Shown one piece after another: positions 36,963 to 46,173 of a DNA stretch of 64,000 nt. The notes below the pieces were generated by a model. It saw only the letters and a program-made list of their open reading frames with translations. It had not been told where the DNA came from and made no database searches. The number at the start of each line of letters is the position of its first letter. Within the stretch, counting starts at the first letter, position 1. The stretch covers positions 1,612,001-1,676,000 of the forward strand of contig NZ_CP157276.1 in the NCBI RefSeq assembly GCF_040024445.1, written 5' to 3'. The DNA comes from Prescottella soli. Its GTDB lineage: Bacteria > Actinomycetota > Actinomycetes > Mycobacteriales > Mycobacteriaceae. A program made the translations under genes and the position numbers.

Positions 36963-38096
36963 CTAGGAGATCGTGAGCGAGTTCCCGTCGAGGTAACTCA
37001 GCAACGGGCCGGCCATCTTGGCTCGGGCGGGCGGATGGAAGCCCAGTCCGTTCACTGCGGCAGCGAGATAGCCGACGCGATCCGAGGTGATGAAGTTCAG
37101 CCCACCGAGCAACTCCACCGCCCGGGGCACTGCGGCGGCGATCGCGTCCTGCACGGCGTACCGGACCAGGAGCGCGTCCATCAGCAGTTTCCGGCTGTCC
37201 AGCTCGTCGGTCATCCGGCGGGCGATGTTCTCCACCGCCGCCATCGCGCCTTCCAACGTGACGACCAGTCGGAGACGGTCGGATTCGCTGATCCGGTCCG
37301 AACCGAGCGCCAGCTCCACCAGGGCGCTGGCGGCTCCCAGGTAGGAACCGGTCACGAGTAGTTCGAACCACAGGAAGGCGGCATTCTGGATGTCGTCGAG
37401 TTGTTCGCCTTCAGTCACCGACGTGGTGACGACGAGATCCGACGGCACCAGCACATCGTCGATGGTGACCTGGTCGCTTTCGGCACCAGCGAGCGCGAAG
37501 CTCGACCAGAACGGGCTGACCGAGACGCCGTCGTCCTTCGCGGGGATGAGCGCGACCGCGAGCTGCTCGCCGGGACCGTCGGGCCTGGGGAGCATGACAC
37601 TGGCTGTCAGCAGGTCCATGGACCGCGACAGGCTGCACGGCTTCTTGACCCCGCTGAGCCGGACACCGTCGGTTGTAGGGGTGGCGGTCATGGTCGGCTT
37701 CAGGATCTGCCCGTCCGGACGCCCCTCCGCGAAACCGGATGCGAGCAACAGGTTGTCGGCAGCGATGGCCTGCAGCAGCATCCAGTCCAGGCCGGTGTTC
37801 GTCTCGCTCACGGCGACGAGGCTCGCCACCGAGAAGTGGTGCATCGTGGTGGCAACCGCCAGCGACGGGGACCGCGAGCCGATGGCGCGCTGCACCCGGA
37901 CCGCCTCGAGCGGACTTGCCCCGATCCCGCCCAGGTCGGCAGGCACGAGGAGGCCGGGCCCACCGGCCTCACGGAACGCCGTGGTGCCCGGGCTGCCCCG
38001 CCGCTCCAGGTCCCCTGGCGCTATCGCCGTCAGCGCCTCGTCCAGACCGGGCAGACTGCGCTTCAGCACGTCGCGCTCGGTTTCGAGAAACCGCAT
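36963..38096 (-). CDS. Acyl-CoA dehydrogenase-like flavoprotein
   Basis: A 377-residue protein with the acyl-CoA dehydrogenase layout: N-terminal helices with GGPGLLVPADLGGIGASPLEA, middle strands LSGVKKPCSLSR and FWSSFALAGAESDQV, and a C-terminal helical bundle. The catalytic Glu expected in the last third is not evident, so desaturation is likely but unproven. First gene of the 34-38 kb cluster; a 176-base intergenic gap separates it from cobF and must hold the promoter. Confidence 0.8.
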   Translation of the reverse strand: MRFLETERDVLKRSLPGLDEALTAIAPGDLERRGSPGTTAFREAGGPGLLVPADLGGIGASPLEAVRVQRAIGSRSPSLAVATTMHHFSVASLVAVSETNTGLDWMLLQAIAADNLLLASGFAEGRPDGQILKPTMTATPTTDGVRLSGVKKPCSLSRSMDLLTASVMLPRPDGPGEQLAVALIPAKDDGVSVSPFWSSFALAGAESDQVTIDDVLVPSDLVVTTSVTEGEQLDDIQNAAFLWFELLVTGSYLGAASALVELALGSDRISESDRLRLVVTLEGAMAAVENIARRMTDELDSRKLLMDALLVRYAVQDAIAAAVPRAVELLGGLNFITSDRVGYLAAAVNGLGFHPPARAKMAGPLLSYLDGNSLTIS

Positions 38097-38272
38097 TTCT
38101 CCTCACACCTTCCGTCCAGGTGTAGGACTCGGAGCGAGGTCGTCGCCCCAGGTCGGAATGTCCAAATCTTCCGGTTTCCAACCTCGTCCGACGGCGTCCC
38201 GCCGAACAGCGACCCGAGGGTTCACCGCCACACCCGTAGGGGTGAGGGATTCCCACCCTGGGGTGCAGCCCG

Positions 38273-39013
38273 TCAGCGACGGATCAGGTAGATGTCCATG
38301 ATCCAGCCCTTGCGCTCGCGCATTTCGGCCCGCACGCGGACGATCTCGTCCTCGACCTCGCGCAGTTTGCCGGAGATCAGGACCTCGTCGGGCAGGCCGA
38401 GGTACGCGCCCCACCAGATCTCGGCATCCTCGCCGGGAACGTGGGTGAAGCTGCACTCGGCGTCGAGCATCACCACCGCGGTGTCGACGCCGTCAGGCAA
38501 GCCCTCGCGCAGCCGCCGTCCGGTGGTGACGTGAACGGGCTCACCGATCCGGTTGAGCACGATCCGGTGCTGCGCGGCGAGCGACTGGATGCTGGTGACC
38601 CCGGGGATCACCGAGTAGTCGAAGCTCACGTTGCCGCGCGCGAGGACGCGTTCGACGATCCGCAGCGTGCTGTCGTAGAGCGACGGATCGCCCCACACGA
38701 GGATCGCGCCGACCCCGTCCTCGGCGGCGAAGCGCTCCTCGAACACCTGGGCGCGGCGGTCGTGCCAGTCGTCGACGACACCCTGGTAGTCGGACGGCGT
38801 CCGATCGCGTGGCGGGTCGACGATGTCGACGATCCGGTACTCGCGGTCCATGTGCTCGGACAGGATCGTGGTGCGCAGGTCGACGAGTTCCTGCTTCTCG
38901 TCGCCCTTGCCGATGACGAAGAACACATCGGCCCTGTTCATGGCCTTGACAGCCTGGATCGTCACCTGGTCGGGGTCGCCGGCACCGATGCCGATCACAA
39001 GCAGTTCACGCAT
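38273..39013 (-). CDS. cobF: Precorrin-6A synthase (deacetylating)
   Basis: A 246-residue SAM-dependent methyltransferase of aerobic cobalamin synthesis: methylates C-1 and releases acetate. It has the tetrapyrrole methylase pattern ([32 protein letters not shown]), and the CobF-specific [15 protein letters not shown] and [11 protein letters not shown] ends. TAGCGT lies 8 bases before the ATG (minus strand), so the longer in-frame start at 39061 is rejected. An isolated cob gene here. Confidence 0.93.
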   Translation of the reverse strand: MRELLVIGIGAGDPDQVTIQAVKAMNRADVFFVIGKGDEKQELVDLRTTILSEHMDREYRIVDIVDPPRDRTPSDYQGVVDDWHDRRAQVFEERFAAEDGVGAILVWGDPSLYDSTLRIVERVLARGNVSFDYSVIPGVTSIQSLAAQHRIVLNRIGEPVHVTTGRRLREGLPDGVDTAVVMLDAECSFTHVPGEDAEIWWGAYLGLPDEVLISGKLREVEDEIVRVRAEMRERKGWIMDIYLIRR

Positions 39014-39074
39014 GTTCGGCGACGCTACCTGCCGGTGCCCGGCGCTAGGATGCCCGCCCACTAGACTGGCGGCC

Positions 39075-39869
39075 GTGCACTCCCCCTACGAAGACCTCCT
39101 CCGTCTCGTCATGACCACCGGAACGCCGAAGGCGGACCGCACCGGAACCGGGACGCGCAGCATCTTCGGGCACCAGATGCGCTGGAACCTCGCCGAGGGC
39201 TTCCCGCTGGTCACCACCAAGAAGGTGCACCTCAAGTCCATCGTCTACGAGCTGCTGTGGTTCCTGCGCGGCGAGTCCAACGTCAAGTGGCTGCAGGAGC
39301 ACGGCGTCACCATCTGGGACGAGTGGGCGGACGCCGACGGCGAGCTGGGCCCGGTGTACGGCGTGCAGTGGCGGTCGTGGCCGACGCCGTCGGGCGAGCA
39401 CATCGACCAGATCACCAAGGTCATCGAGACCCTGAAGACCAACCCGGATTCGCGCCGGATCATCGTCTCGGCGTGGAACGTCGCCGACCTCGACGACATG
39501 GCGTTGCAGCCGTGCCACGCGTTCTTCCAGTTCTACGTCGCCGACGGCAAGCTCAGCTGCCAGCTGTACCAGCGCAGCGCGGATCTGTTCCTGGGCGTGC
39601 CGTTCAACATCGCCAGCTACGCACTGCTCACCCACATGGTGGCGCAGCAGGCGGGGCTCGAGGTGGGCGACTTCATCTGGACCGGCGGCGACTGCCACAT
39701 CTACGACAACCACATCGACCAGGTCACCGAGCAGCTGTCCCGCGAGCCGCTCCCCTACCCGACGCTCGAGCTGAACAAGCGCGAGTCGATCTTCGACTAC
39801 ACCTTCGAGGACGTCGAGATCGTCGACTACCGGCACCATCCGGCGATCAAGGCACCGGTGGCCGTCTGA
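39075..39869 (+). CDS. thyA: Thymidylate synthase
   Basis: A 264-residue enzyme making dTMP from dUMP with methylene-tetrahydrofolate. RTGTGT, catalytic Cys in [33 protein letters not shown] and the GDCHIYDNH block are diagnostic. Starts at GTG; TAGACT lies 7 bases upstream, a leaderless start. The stop overlaps the DHFR start (TGATG). Confidence 0.98.
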   Translation: MHSPYEDLLRLVMTTGTPKADRTGTGTRSIFGHQMRWNLAEGFPLVTTKKVHLKSIVYELLWFLRGESNVKWLQEHGVTIWDEWADADGELGPVYGVQWRSWPTPSGEHIDQITKVIETLKTNPDSRRIIVSAWNVADLDDMALQPCHAFFQFYVADGKLSCQLYQRSADLFLGVPFNIASYALLTHMVAQQAGLEVGDFIWTGGDCHIYDNHIDQVTEQLSREPLPYPTLELNKRESIFDYTFEDVEIVDYRHHPAIKAPVAV

Positions 39870-40351
39870 TGATCGGCCTGATCTGGGGCCAGACGACGGC
39901 CGGGGTGATCGGCCGCGACAACACCATCCCGTGGCGCGTCCCCGAGGACATGGCCCACTTCAAGGACACCACAATGGGCCACCCGGTGGTGATGGGCCGA
40001 CTGACGTGGGATTCACTCCCGTCCCGGTTCCGCCCGCTGCCGGGTCGTCGGAACATCGTCGTCACCCGCCAGGACGGGTGGGCGGCCGACGGAGTCGAGA
40101 CCGCACACGGGGTCGAGCAGGCACTCTCACTCGCAGGCGACACCGCCTGGGTGATCGGCGGTAGCCAGATCTACACGGCGGCAATGCCGTTCGCGGATCT
40201 ACTATCGGTGACCGAGATCGACGCGGAGATCGAGGGTGATGCATTCGCCCCGACGATCGGCGACGAGTGGGTGGTCGGCGACGAGGGCGACTGGCACATC
40301 TCGGAGAAGTCGGAACTGCGCTATCGCTTCCTCACGTACGTGCGCGGCTGA
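39869..40351 (+). CDS. dfrA: Dihydrofolate reductase
   Basis: A 160-residue NADPH-dependent enzyme regenerating tetrahydrofolate consumed by Thy[30 protein letters not shown] with the catalytic Asp replaced by Glu within PEDM-type spacing (Asp follows), GHPVVMGRLTW and WVIGGSQIYTAAM are the expected motifs. Translationally coupled to thyA. Trimethoprim target family. Confidence 0.97.
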   Translation: MIGLIWGQTTAGVIGRDNTIPWRVPEDMAHFKDTTMGHPVVMGRLTWDSLPSRFRPLPGRRNIVVTRQDGWAADGVETAHGVEQALSLAGDTAWVIGGSQIYTAAMPFADLLSVTEIDAEIEGDAFAPTIGDEWVVGDEGDWHISEKSELRYRFLTYVRG

Positions 40352-40465
40352 ACCACCGGGACGGTGGCCGAACCGTTAGGCCGATAACCGGGCCGTCCCC
40401 GGCGTGGTGGGTCATACTGCGGAAGCAGTGTCCCGTTCGTCCCCGACGCATCGGAGTGGCATGTG

Positions 40466-40792
40466 ATGGACAAGACCTCACTGACGGCCCTCGCCCGCCA
40501 GCAACTGAAGCTGGCCTCCACTTCGTCGAGCGGACGCAGCTCGCAGACCGTCTTCGGCGGCCATCAACGTCATCTCCGCCAGACCGTGATCGCACTGAGC
40601 GCAGGCAAGAGCCTCGCCGAGCACGACAGTCCCGGTGAGGCGACGATCCTGGTGCTCAGCGGCAAGCTCGCACTGATCTGCGGCGAGGACTCGTGGAAGG
40701 GCTCCAGCGGGGACATGCTGATCATTCCCGCGGCGCGGCACAGCGTCGAGGCGCTCGAGGACGTCGCCTTCCTCCTCACGGTCACCAAGTAG
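40466..40792 (+). CDS. Small cupin protein
   Basis: A 108-residue single-domain cupin: LSAGKSLAEHDSPGEATILV, GKLALICGEDSW and GDMLIIPAARHSVEAL give the double beta-strand pattern. The usual two-His-plus-Glu metal set is incomplete, so enzymatic activity is doubtful; a ligand or stress role is more likely. It stops 3 bases from the convergent TetR stop. A GTG at 40463 is an alternative start. Confidence 0.78.
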   Translation: MDKTSLTALARQQLKLASTSSSGRSSQTVFGGHQRHLRQTVIALSAGKSLAEHDSPGEATILVLSGKLALICGEDSWKGSSGDMLIIPAARHSVEALEDVAFLLTVTK

Positions 40793-40795
40793 CGG

Positions 40796-41404
40796 TCACG
40801 CCACCTCGGTCGCGGCGACGGCGCCGATCGACAGCAGCCCGTTCACGAACTCGCGCAGCGCTCGTTCGTCGCCCGTGTCGATGCCGCTGTTGGTGGTGAC
40901 GAGCGACGCCACCAGGCGGAAGGCCCACTCACTGATCGCGTGGGGACCGAGCGTGGCGGTCCGGTCACCGGCACACATCCGTTCGAAGTGCGGAACCAGG
41001 AACTCGGCCCCGCGCAAGACGAGCGGAGCCGAGAACACCGTGAACCACGGCAGCACGGTCGCCGGATCGTCCCGCAGGCCCTTCTGCAGCACCGGGTGCC
41101 GACGTGCGTAGCCGACCGCGAATACGATGCAATCGACGAACCCGGCTTGGAGCCGATCCTGGCGGCGCAGAACAGGATCGAGAACCGCGAAGAACCGCGT
41201 GATCTCACGCTGCAGCAGCGCGTCGAAGATCTGGGATTGATCGCCGACGTACTTGTAGAGCGTCGGCCGCGACAGTCCGGCTCGTTCGGCGATCAACGCG
41301 TGTAACCGTGAGCCGTAACCGAACTCGATCAGGCACGCCTCGGCAGCGTCAAGGATGCGTTCGCGAATAGCGGTGGGGCTCATATCTTGTGCTCGGGAAC
41401 TCAC
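40796..41404 (-). CDS. TetR family regulator of the AurF-BVMO operon
   Basis: A 202-residue regulator with HTH at about 15-60 (ILDAAEACLIEFGYGSRLHA, then GLSRPTLYKYVGD). It diverges from the AurF-like gene, its likely target. The GTG at 41404 has TAAACT 7 bases upstream on the minus strand, so the transcript is probably leaderless and this start is preferred to the ATG at 41383. Confidence 0.88.
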   Translation of the reverse strand: MSSRAQDMSPTAIRERILDAAEACLIEFGYGSRLHALIAERAGLSRPTLYKYVGDQSQIFDALLQREITRFFAVLDPVLRRQDRLQAGFVDCIVFAVGYARRHPVLQKGLRDDPATVLPWFTVFSAPLVLRGAEFLVPHFERMCAGDRTATLGPHAISEWAFRLVASLVTTNSGIDTGDERALREFVNGLLSIGAVAATEVA

Positions 41405-41484
41405 CGCTCGGAGTTTAGCGCCGAACCAACCTACCGGCCGGTTCTGTTGCTACCGATTGGTGTGCCGGTCGATCACAGACACCG

Positions 41485-41514
41485 TTGACGTTCGGCCCCG
41501 GGCGCGCTTACGTT
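41485..41514 (+). promoter_or_regulatory. Promoter of the AurF-BVMO operon
   Basis: TTGACG (-35, 41485-41490), an 18-base spacer and TACGTT (-10, 41509-41514), about 90 bases before the ATG at 41607. It lies in the 202-base region shared with the divergent TetR gene. Confidence 0.45.
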
Positions 41515-41606
41515 CTAAGGGACACCGGCAGCAGGCGCCGTGTCGACCACGGCGTCGTTCCCGCCCCGCCGGCCCGCCGCGCGGGGTCCGCCCAGGAGGG
41601 ACGGTC

Positions 41607-42503
41607 ATGACGCAGACTGCGAAACCCCACGCCGGGGAGCAGGTCGCGGACAGATTGCTCAAAGGGTCGGTCAAACGCTCCTACGACCCGGTGGTGGACA
41701 TCGACTGGGACGCGCCGCTCGAGGACGGCAAGTACTTCCTGCCACCGCACATACTCTCGCTGTACGGCACGCCGATGTGGGACTCGATGGGCGAGCAGCA
41801 GCGAATCGAACTGTCCCGCCAGGAGTCCGCGAACATCCTCGGCGTCGGCACCTGGTTCGAGAACATCCTGAACCAGGCGCTGCTGCGCCACCTGCTCCAC
41901 AACGACCCGGGTTCGCTGCACACCCGCTACGCCCTCACCGAGATGGGCGACGAGTGTCGGCACATGGCCATGTTCGGCCGCGCGATCGAACGCATGGGCG
42001 CCAAACCCTTCCAGCTGCGTTGGTACCAGGCGACCGCAGTGAACCTGCTGTCCAAGACTTTCCGCGGCACGATGCTGTGGGTGGCGGCGCTCATCGGCGA
42101 GGAGATCTTCGACGCCACCCAGCGCCGCGTCGTCGACGACCCGCAGTTGCAGCCGCTGATCGCGCGCCTGATGCGCATCCATGTCACCGAGGAGGCCCGC
42201 CACATCCAGTTCGCGCGGGCCGGCGTGCGGCGACGGGTGGCCGAGACCCACCGCGTCGAGAAGATCTGGGTGGGCACCGCGCAGGGTGTCGGCGGCCTGC
42301 TGCTCGAGCGGCTGTTCACGAACCCGGCCATGTACCGGCGGGCGGGACTCGACGCGCGGGAGGCCCGGCGGCAGGCCCGCGCGAACCCGTACTTCCGCGA
42401 GAATCAGCGCCGCGGGTTCGCCGGTCTCGCGGAGTTTCTCGAGGACACCGGGCTGATGCGGCGCAGCTCCCGGGCGATGTGGCGCCGGGCGGGATTCCTG
42501 TGA
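41607..42503 (+). CDS. AurF-like diiron oxygenase
   Basis: A 298-residue ferritin-like protein. Repeated carboxylate/His ligands are seen in ESANIL, EMGDECRHMAMF, LIGEEIFD and TEEARHIQFARAG, the pattern of AurF-type N-oxygenases and related diiron oxidases. Substrate unknown. AGGAGG lies 7 bases before the ATG. Its stop overlaps the monooxygenase start (GTGA), so both products should act in the same pathway, controlled by the divergent TetR. Confidence 0.88.
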   Translation: MTQTAKPHAGEQVADRLLKGSVKRSYDPVVDIDWDAPLEDGKYFLPPHILSLYGTPMWDSMGEQQRIELSRQESANILGVGTWFENILNQALLRHLLHNDPGSLHTRYALTEMGDECRHMAMFGRAIERMGAKPFQLRWYQATAVNLLSKTFRGTMLWVAALIGEEIFDATQRRVVDDPQLQPLIARLMRIHVTEEARHIQFARAGVRRRVAETHRVEKIWVGTAQGVGGLLLERLFTNPAMYRRAGLDAREARRQARANPYFRENQRRGFAGLAEFLEDTGLMRRSSRAMWRRAGFL

Positions 42504-44344
42504 CCGGACGCGAGACCGCGCGGGTGGCGATCGTCGGCACCGGATTCTCGGGCCTGTGCATGGCGATCCGGTTGAAGGAGGCGGGAATCGACGACTTCGT
42601 GATCCTGGAGAAGGCGTCCGAGGTCGGCGGAACGTGGCGCGAGAACACCTATCCGGGCTGTGGGTGCGACGTGATGTCGCTGATGTACTCGTTCTCGTTC
42701 GCCCCGAACCGGCGGTGGACGCGGATGTACGCGCGGCAGCCCGAGATCCTCGACTACATCCGCCGGATCGTCGACGCGTACGGCCTGACCCCGCACATCC
42801 GCTTCGACTCCGAGGTGGTGGCCTACGACTTCGACGAGTCCGACGACCGCTGGACCGTCCGCACCCGCGGCGGGGACGCGTACCGTGCGCGGATCGTCGT
42901 GGCCGGGCTCGGGCCCCTGCACAAGCCCAGCATCCCCGACTTCCCCGGTCGGGAGCGCTTCACGGGCACGGCCTTCCACTCCGCGGAGTGGGACCACTCG
43001 GTCGATCTGGCCGGCAAGCGGGTGGCGGTGATCGGGACCGGCGCCAGCGCGGTCCAGTTCGTGCCGGAAGTCGCGAAGGAGGCCGCACACGTCGACGTCT
43101 TCCAGCGCACCGCGCACTGGATCGTCCCGAAACTCGATCGACCGATCACGCCGACCGAGAAGCGCCTCTTCCGCACCGTCCCCGGCAGTCAGAAGGCGTA
43201 CCGCGGCGCGATCTACTGGAGCCACGAGTCGCTGATCGCGGGCTTCATGCATCCCCGGCTGATGACGGTGCTCGAGCGCGTCGCCCGCGGACTGCTGCGC
43301 CGCCAGGTGCCCGACCCGGAACTGCGCGCGGCCCTGACACCGGACTACACGATCGGCTGCAAACGGATCCTGGTGTCCAGCAACTACTATCCGGCGCTGC
43401 AACGCGACGACGTGGACCTGGTGACAGCGCGCATCGACGGCTTCACCGAGACCGGCATCCGCACCATCGACGGTGTCGAACGCGCCGCCGACGTCGTCGT
43501 GTACGGCACCGGCTTCGCGATCGAGGACCGCTTCGAGACCGACCACATCGTCGGCCGGGGCGGGCTGACCATCCAGGACGCGTGGCGCGGCGGCATGGAG
43601 GCGTACCTGGGGATGGCGGTGAGCGGATTCCCGAACTTCTTCCTCATGATGGGCCCCAACTCGGGCGGCGGGAACCAGTCCATCGTGTTCGTCATCGAGG
43701 CGCAGTCGCACTACGTCCTCGAGTGCCTGCAGATGATGGACCGCCGAGACGCCACCCGCATCGAGGTCCGGGCGGGCACCCAGCGGGACTTCAACCGCCG
43801 CATCCACCACAAGCTCGAGCGGTCGGTGTGGAACTCGGGCGGCTGCGACAGCTGGTACCTCGACCGGACCGGCCGCAACCGTGCGGCGTGGCCCAGGTCG
43901 AGCGTGTCGTACTGGCTGCGGACACGGCACCCGGACGTCGACGCGTTCGACCTGAGCAGCGCGGCCGAACGCGACGAGGAGGACTACCGCGGGCCCGCCG
44001 TGCTCGAGGGCGGCGGTCGCACCCTGGACGTCGACGTGCACCTGACCGGGCACATGGACCCGCTCGACGGGCGCTACCACTGGTACGGCCGGGTGATCGG
44101 CGACGAGCGCATCGCGGACCTGAAGCGGCCGGACGCCGGGGTGCCCACGCTCCGGATCGGCGAGGGTCGCGCCGTGGACGCGACCCTCGCCGAACAGGAC
44201 CCGTGGGGGCACTTCCGGATCACCGGAGTCGGCGCACCACCGTTCTCCCTCGTCGACCTGGTGGTCTACGGAGGCCCCACGGAAGGGGTGTCCGGCACCG
44301 ACCCCCTCCCCCGAGGATCGACGCCGGACGGCCACGTGCTGTGA
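42500..44344 (+). CDS. Baeyer-Villiger-type flavin monooxygenase with C-terminal DUF4873
   Basis: A 614-residue protein. Residues 1-480: FAD site IVGTGFSGLCMAIRL, GGTWRENTYPGCGCD, BVMO fingerprint FTGTAFHSAEWDHS, NADP site VAVIGTGASAVQFVPE, and GPNSGGGNQS. The last 105 residues (from about 495; YRGPAVLEGGGRTLDVDVH, then TGHMDPLDGRYHWYGR) are a DUF4873 domain, an accessory of unknown function found fused to such oxidases. Substrate could be a ketone or lipid. GTG start overlapping the AurF gene. Confidence 0.9.
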   Translation: MTGRETARVAIVGTGFSGLCMAIRLKEAGIDDFVILEKASEVGGTWRENTYPGCGCDVMSLMYSFSFAPNRRWTRMYARQPEILDYIRRIVDAYGLTPHIRFDSEVVAYDFDESDDRWTVRTRGGDAYRARIVVAGLGPLHKPSIPDFPGRERFTGTAFHSAEWDHSVDLAGKRVAVIGTGASAVQFVPEVAKEAAHVDVFQRTAHWIVPKLDRPITPTEKRLFRTVPGSQKAYRGAIYWSHESLIAGFMHPRLMTVLERVARGLLRRQVPDPELRAALTPDYTIGCKRILVSSNYYPALQRDDVDLVTARIDGFTETGIRTIDGVERAADVVVYGTGFAIEDRFETDHIVGRGGLTIQDAWRGGMEAYLGMAVSGFPNFFLMMGPNSGGGNQSIVFVIEAQSHYVLECLQMMDRRDATRIEVRAGTQRDFNRRIHHKLERSVWNSGGCDSWYLDRTGRNRAAWPRSSVSYWLRTRHPDVDAFDLSSAAERDEEDYRGPAVLEGGGRTLDVDVHLTGHMDPLDGRYHWYGRVIGDERIADLKRPDAGVPTLRIGEGRAVDATLAEQDPWGHFRITGVGAPPFSLVDLVVYGGPTEGVSGTDPLPRGSTPDGHVL

Positions 44345-44464
44345 GGGAGCCACCACGATCCCACTCACGACAACGTCACGGAATGAATCGGCGGCCGGGT
44401 GGAACGTGTTACACCCGATTTCTACCGAACTCCCGGATTTCTTTCGGCCACCTATGCTGCCTGC

Positions 44465-46141
44465 ATGGTCGACAGCGCGAATTGGGACTTCGGGGACTTC
44501 GAGAACCTGGAGGAAGTGCTCGCGGACATGCGCAGTCGCCTCGTCGACAGTGTCGCGACGCCCGCCCGGTTGCGGGAACTGCTCGAGGCGGTCCTCGTGG
44601 TGGGTGCAGGCCTGGAGCTGGACTCGGTCCTGCAGCGGATCGTGCAGGCGGCGACGACATTGCTCGACGCGCGGTACGGGGCGCTGGGCGTCCGGAATCC
44701 CGACGGTGGCCTCTCGGAGTTCGTGTACGAGGGCATCACCGCGGCCGAACGCGCGCGGATGGGCCACCTGCCTGAGGGTCACGGCCTGTTGGGTCTGCTG
44801 ATGGAGCATCCGCGACCGGTGCGTGTCGCGCACCTGGGCAAGCATCCCGCGTCGGTCGGTTTCCCGCCGAACCATCCGCCGATGGACAGTTTCCTCGGCA
44901 TGCCGATCATCGTGCGGGGCCAGGTGTTCGGCAGCATCTACCTCACCGAGAAGCGCACCGGCCCCGAGTTCACCGACGAGGACGAGACGATCCTCGACGC
45001 GCTCGCCACCTCGGCCGGCGTCGCGATCGACAACGCGCACCTGTTCGAGGAGTCCCGGACGCGGGAGCGGTGGCTGACGGCGCTCGCGTCGTTCAACGCG
45101 CGGCTGCTGTCGGGCGGGTCGATCGACGAGGCCCTCGACCTGCTCGTGACGCGCACCCGCGACCTGTGCAGTGCGAGCGGCGCGTACGTCATGGTCGTCG
45201 ACGAGGAGGACGCCACCGTCGAGGCGGCCGCCTCCGACGTCGGTCCCCGGGCGGGCAGCCACCTCGACCTGTCCGAGTCCGACCTGCTGCCGGTCGTCCG
45301 GGGCCGACGTCCCGCTCTGCTCACCGAGCGGGATCGGGTGGCCCCGTTCGACGCGTCGGGCAGTGTCCGGATCGCGGCGCTGCCGCTGTCCACGACGTCC
45401 GGGGTCGCGGGCATGCTGGTGGTGACGCGCGAGAGCCAGGGGTGGACGCAGGACGAGGTCACCCGGTTGGGTTCGATCTCCGACTCCGCCGCACTGGCGG
45501 TGGAGTTCGCCGATCAGCAGCACCGGCGGCGGCAGCTCGACGTCCTGGCCGACCGCGACCGCATCGCCCGCGACCTGCACGACAACGTCATCCAGCAGCT
45601 GTTCGCGACCGGGATGAGCCTGCAGAGCCTGCTGCTCGACGAGGCCCACCCGGTCCCGGAGTCCGCGGCGAACACGCTCACCCAGACGGTCTCCCAGCTC
45701 GACCGCACCATCCGCGAGATCCGCACCTCGATCTTCGACCTGCACACCGCGGGCGAGGAGGCCCCGACGAGCCTGCGCCGACGGCTGCTCGACGCGATCG
45801 GCGACCTGACCACCCGCTCGGCGCTCACCCCGAACGTGCAGTTCACCGGTGCGATCGACACGCTCGTGCCGACGCGGATCCATCCGCACGCCGAGGCGGT
45901 CCTGCGGGAGGGGCTGAGCAACGCGCTGCGGCACGCGGGCGCGTCCACGATCACGGTCGCGGTCGACGCCGCCGACCACCTGACCATCCGCATCTGCGAC
46001 GACGGTGTCGGCGTCCCGGACAATCCGCGTCGCAGCGGCCTGGACAACCTGGCCCGACGGGCCGAGCAGTGCGGCGGCACGTGCACCGTTACGGCCGGCG
46101 CCACCTCCGGCACCGAGCTGACCTGGCGGGTGCCGTTGTGA
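44465..46141 (+). CDS. DevS/DosT-like sensor histidine kinase
   Basis: A 558-residue cytosolic kinase: GAF (about 50-200), GAF (215-365), HisKA_3 dimerisation helix with phospho-His 372 in RDLHDNVIQQLF, and a HATPase with DDGVGVP and GTELTWRVPL. The first GAF contains GFPPNHPPMDSFLG; in DevS/DosT the proximal heme His lies in the equivalent HPPM segment (here His 137), so heme sensing of O2, NO or CO is likely. TATGCT lies 6 bases before the ATG (leaderless). Partner is probably the DevR-like regulator at 52288-52926, not next to it as in mycobacteria. Confidence 0.9.
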   Translation: MVDSANWDFGDFENLEEVLADMRSRLVDSVATPARLRELLEAVLVVGAGLELDSVLQRIVQAATTLLDARYGALGVRNPDGGLSEFVYEGITAAERARMGHLPEGHGLLGLLMEHPRPVRVAHLGKHPASVGFPPNHPPMDSFLGMPIIVRGQVFGSIYLTEKRTGPEFTDEDETILDALATSAGVAIDNAHLFEESRTRERWLTALASFNARLLSGGSIDEALDLLVTRTRDLCSASGAYVMVVDEEDATVEAAASDVGPRAGSHLDLSESDLLPVVRGRRPALLTERDRVAPFDASGSVRIAALPLSTTSGVAGMLVVTRESQGWTQDEVTRLGSISDSAALAVEFADQQHRRRQLDVLADRDRIARDLHDNVIQQLFATGMSLQSLLLDEAHPVPESAANTLTQTVSQLDRTIREIRTSIFDLHTAGEEAPTSLRRRLLDAIGDLTTRSALTPNVQFTGAIDTLVPTRIHPHAEAVLREGLSNALRHAGASTITVAVDAADHLTIRICDDGVGVPDNPRRSGLDNLARRAEQCGGTCTVTAGATSGTELTWRVPL

Positions 46142-46173
46142 GGTGACACGCCGAGAGGGCTAGCGTCGGAGCC

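Noticed and set aside
42404-45979. 1191-codon minus-strand open frame
   Set aside because: Antisense to the AurF, BVMO and DevS-like genes, all of which carry clear catalytic motifs.
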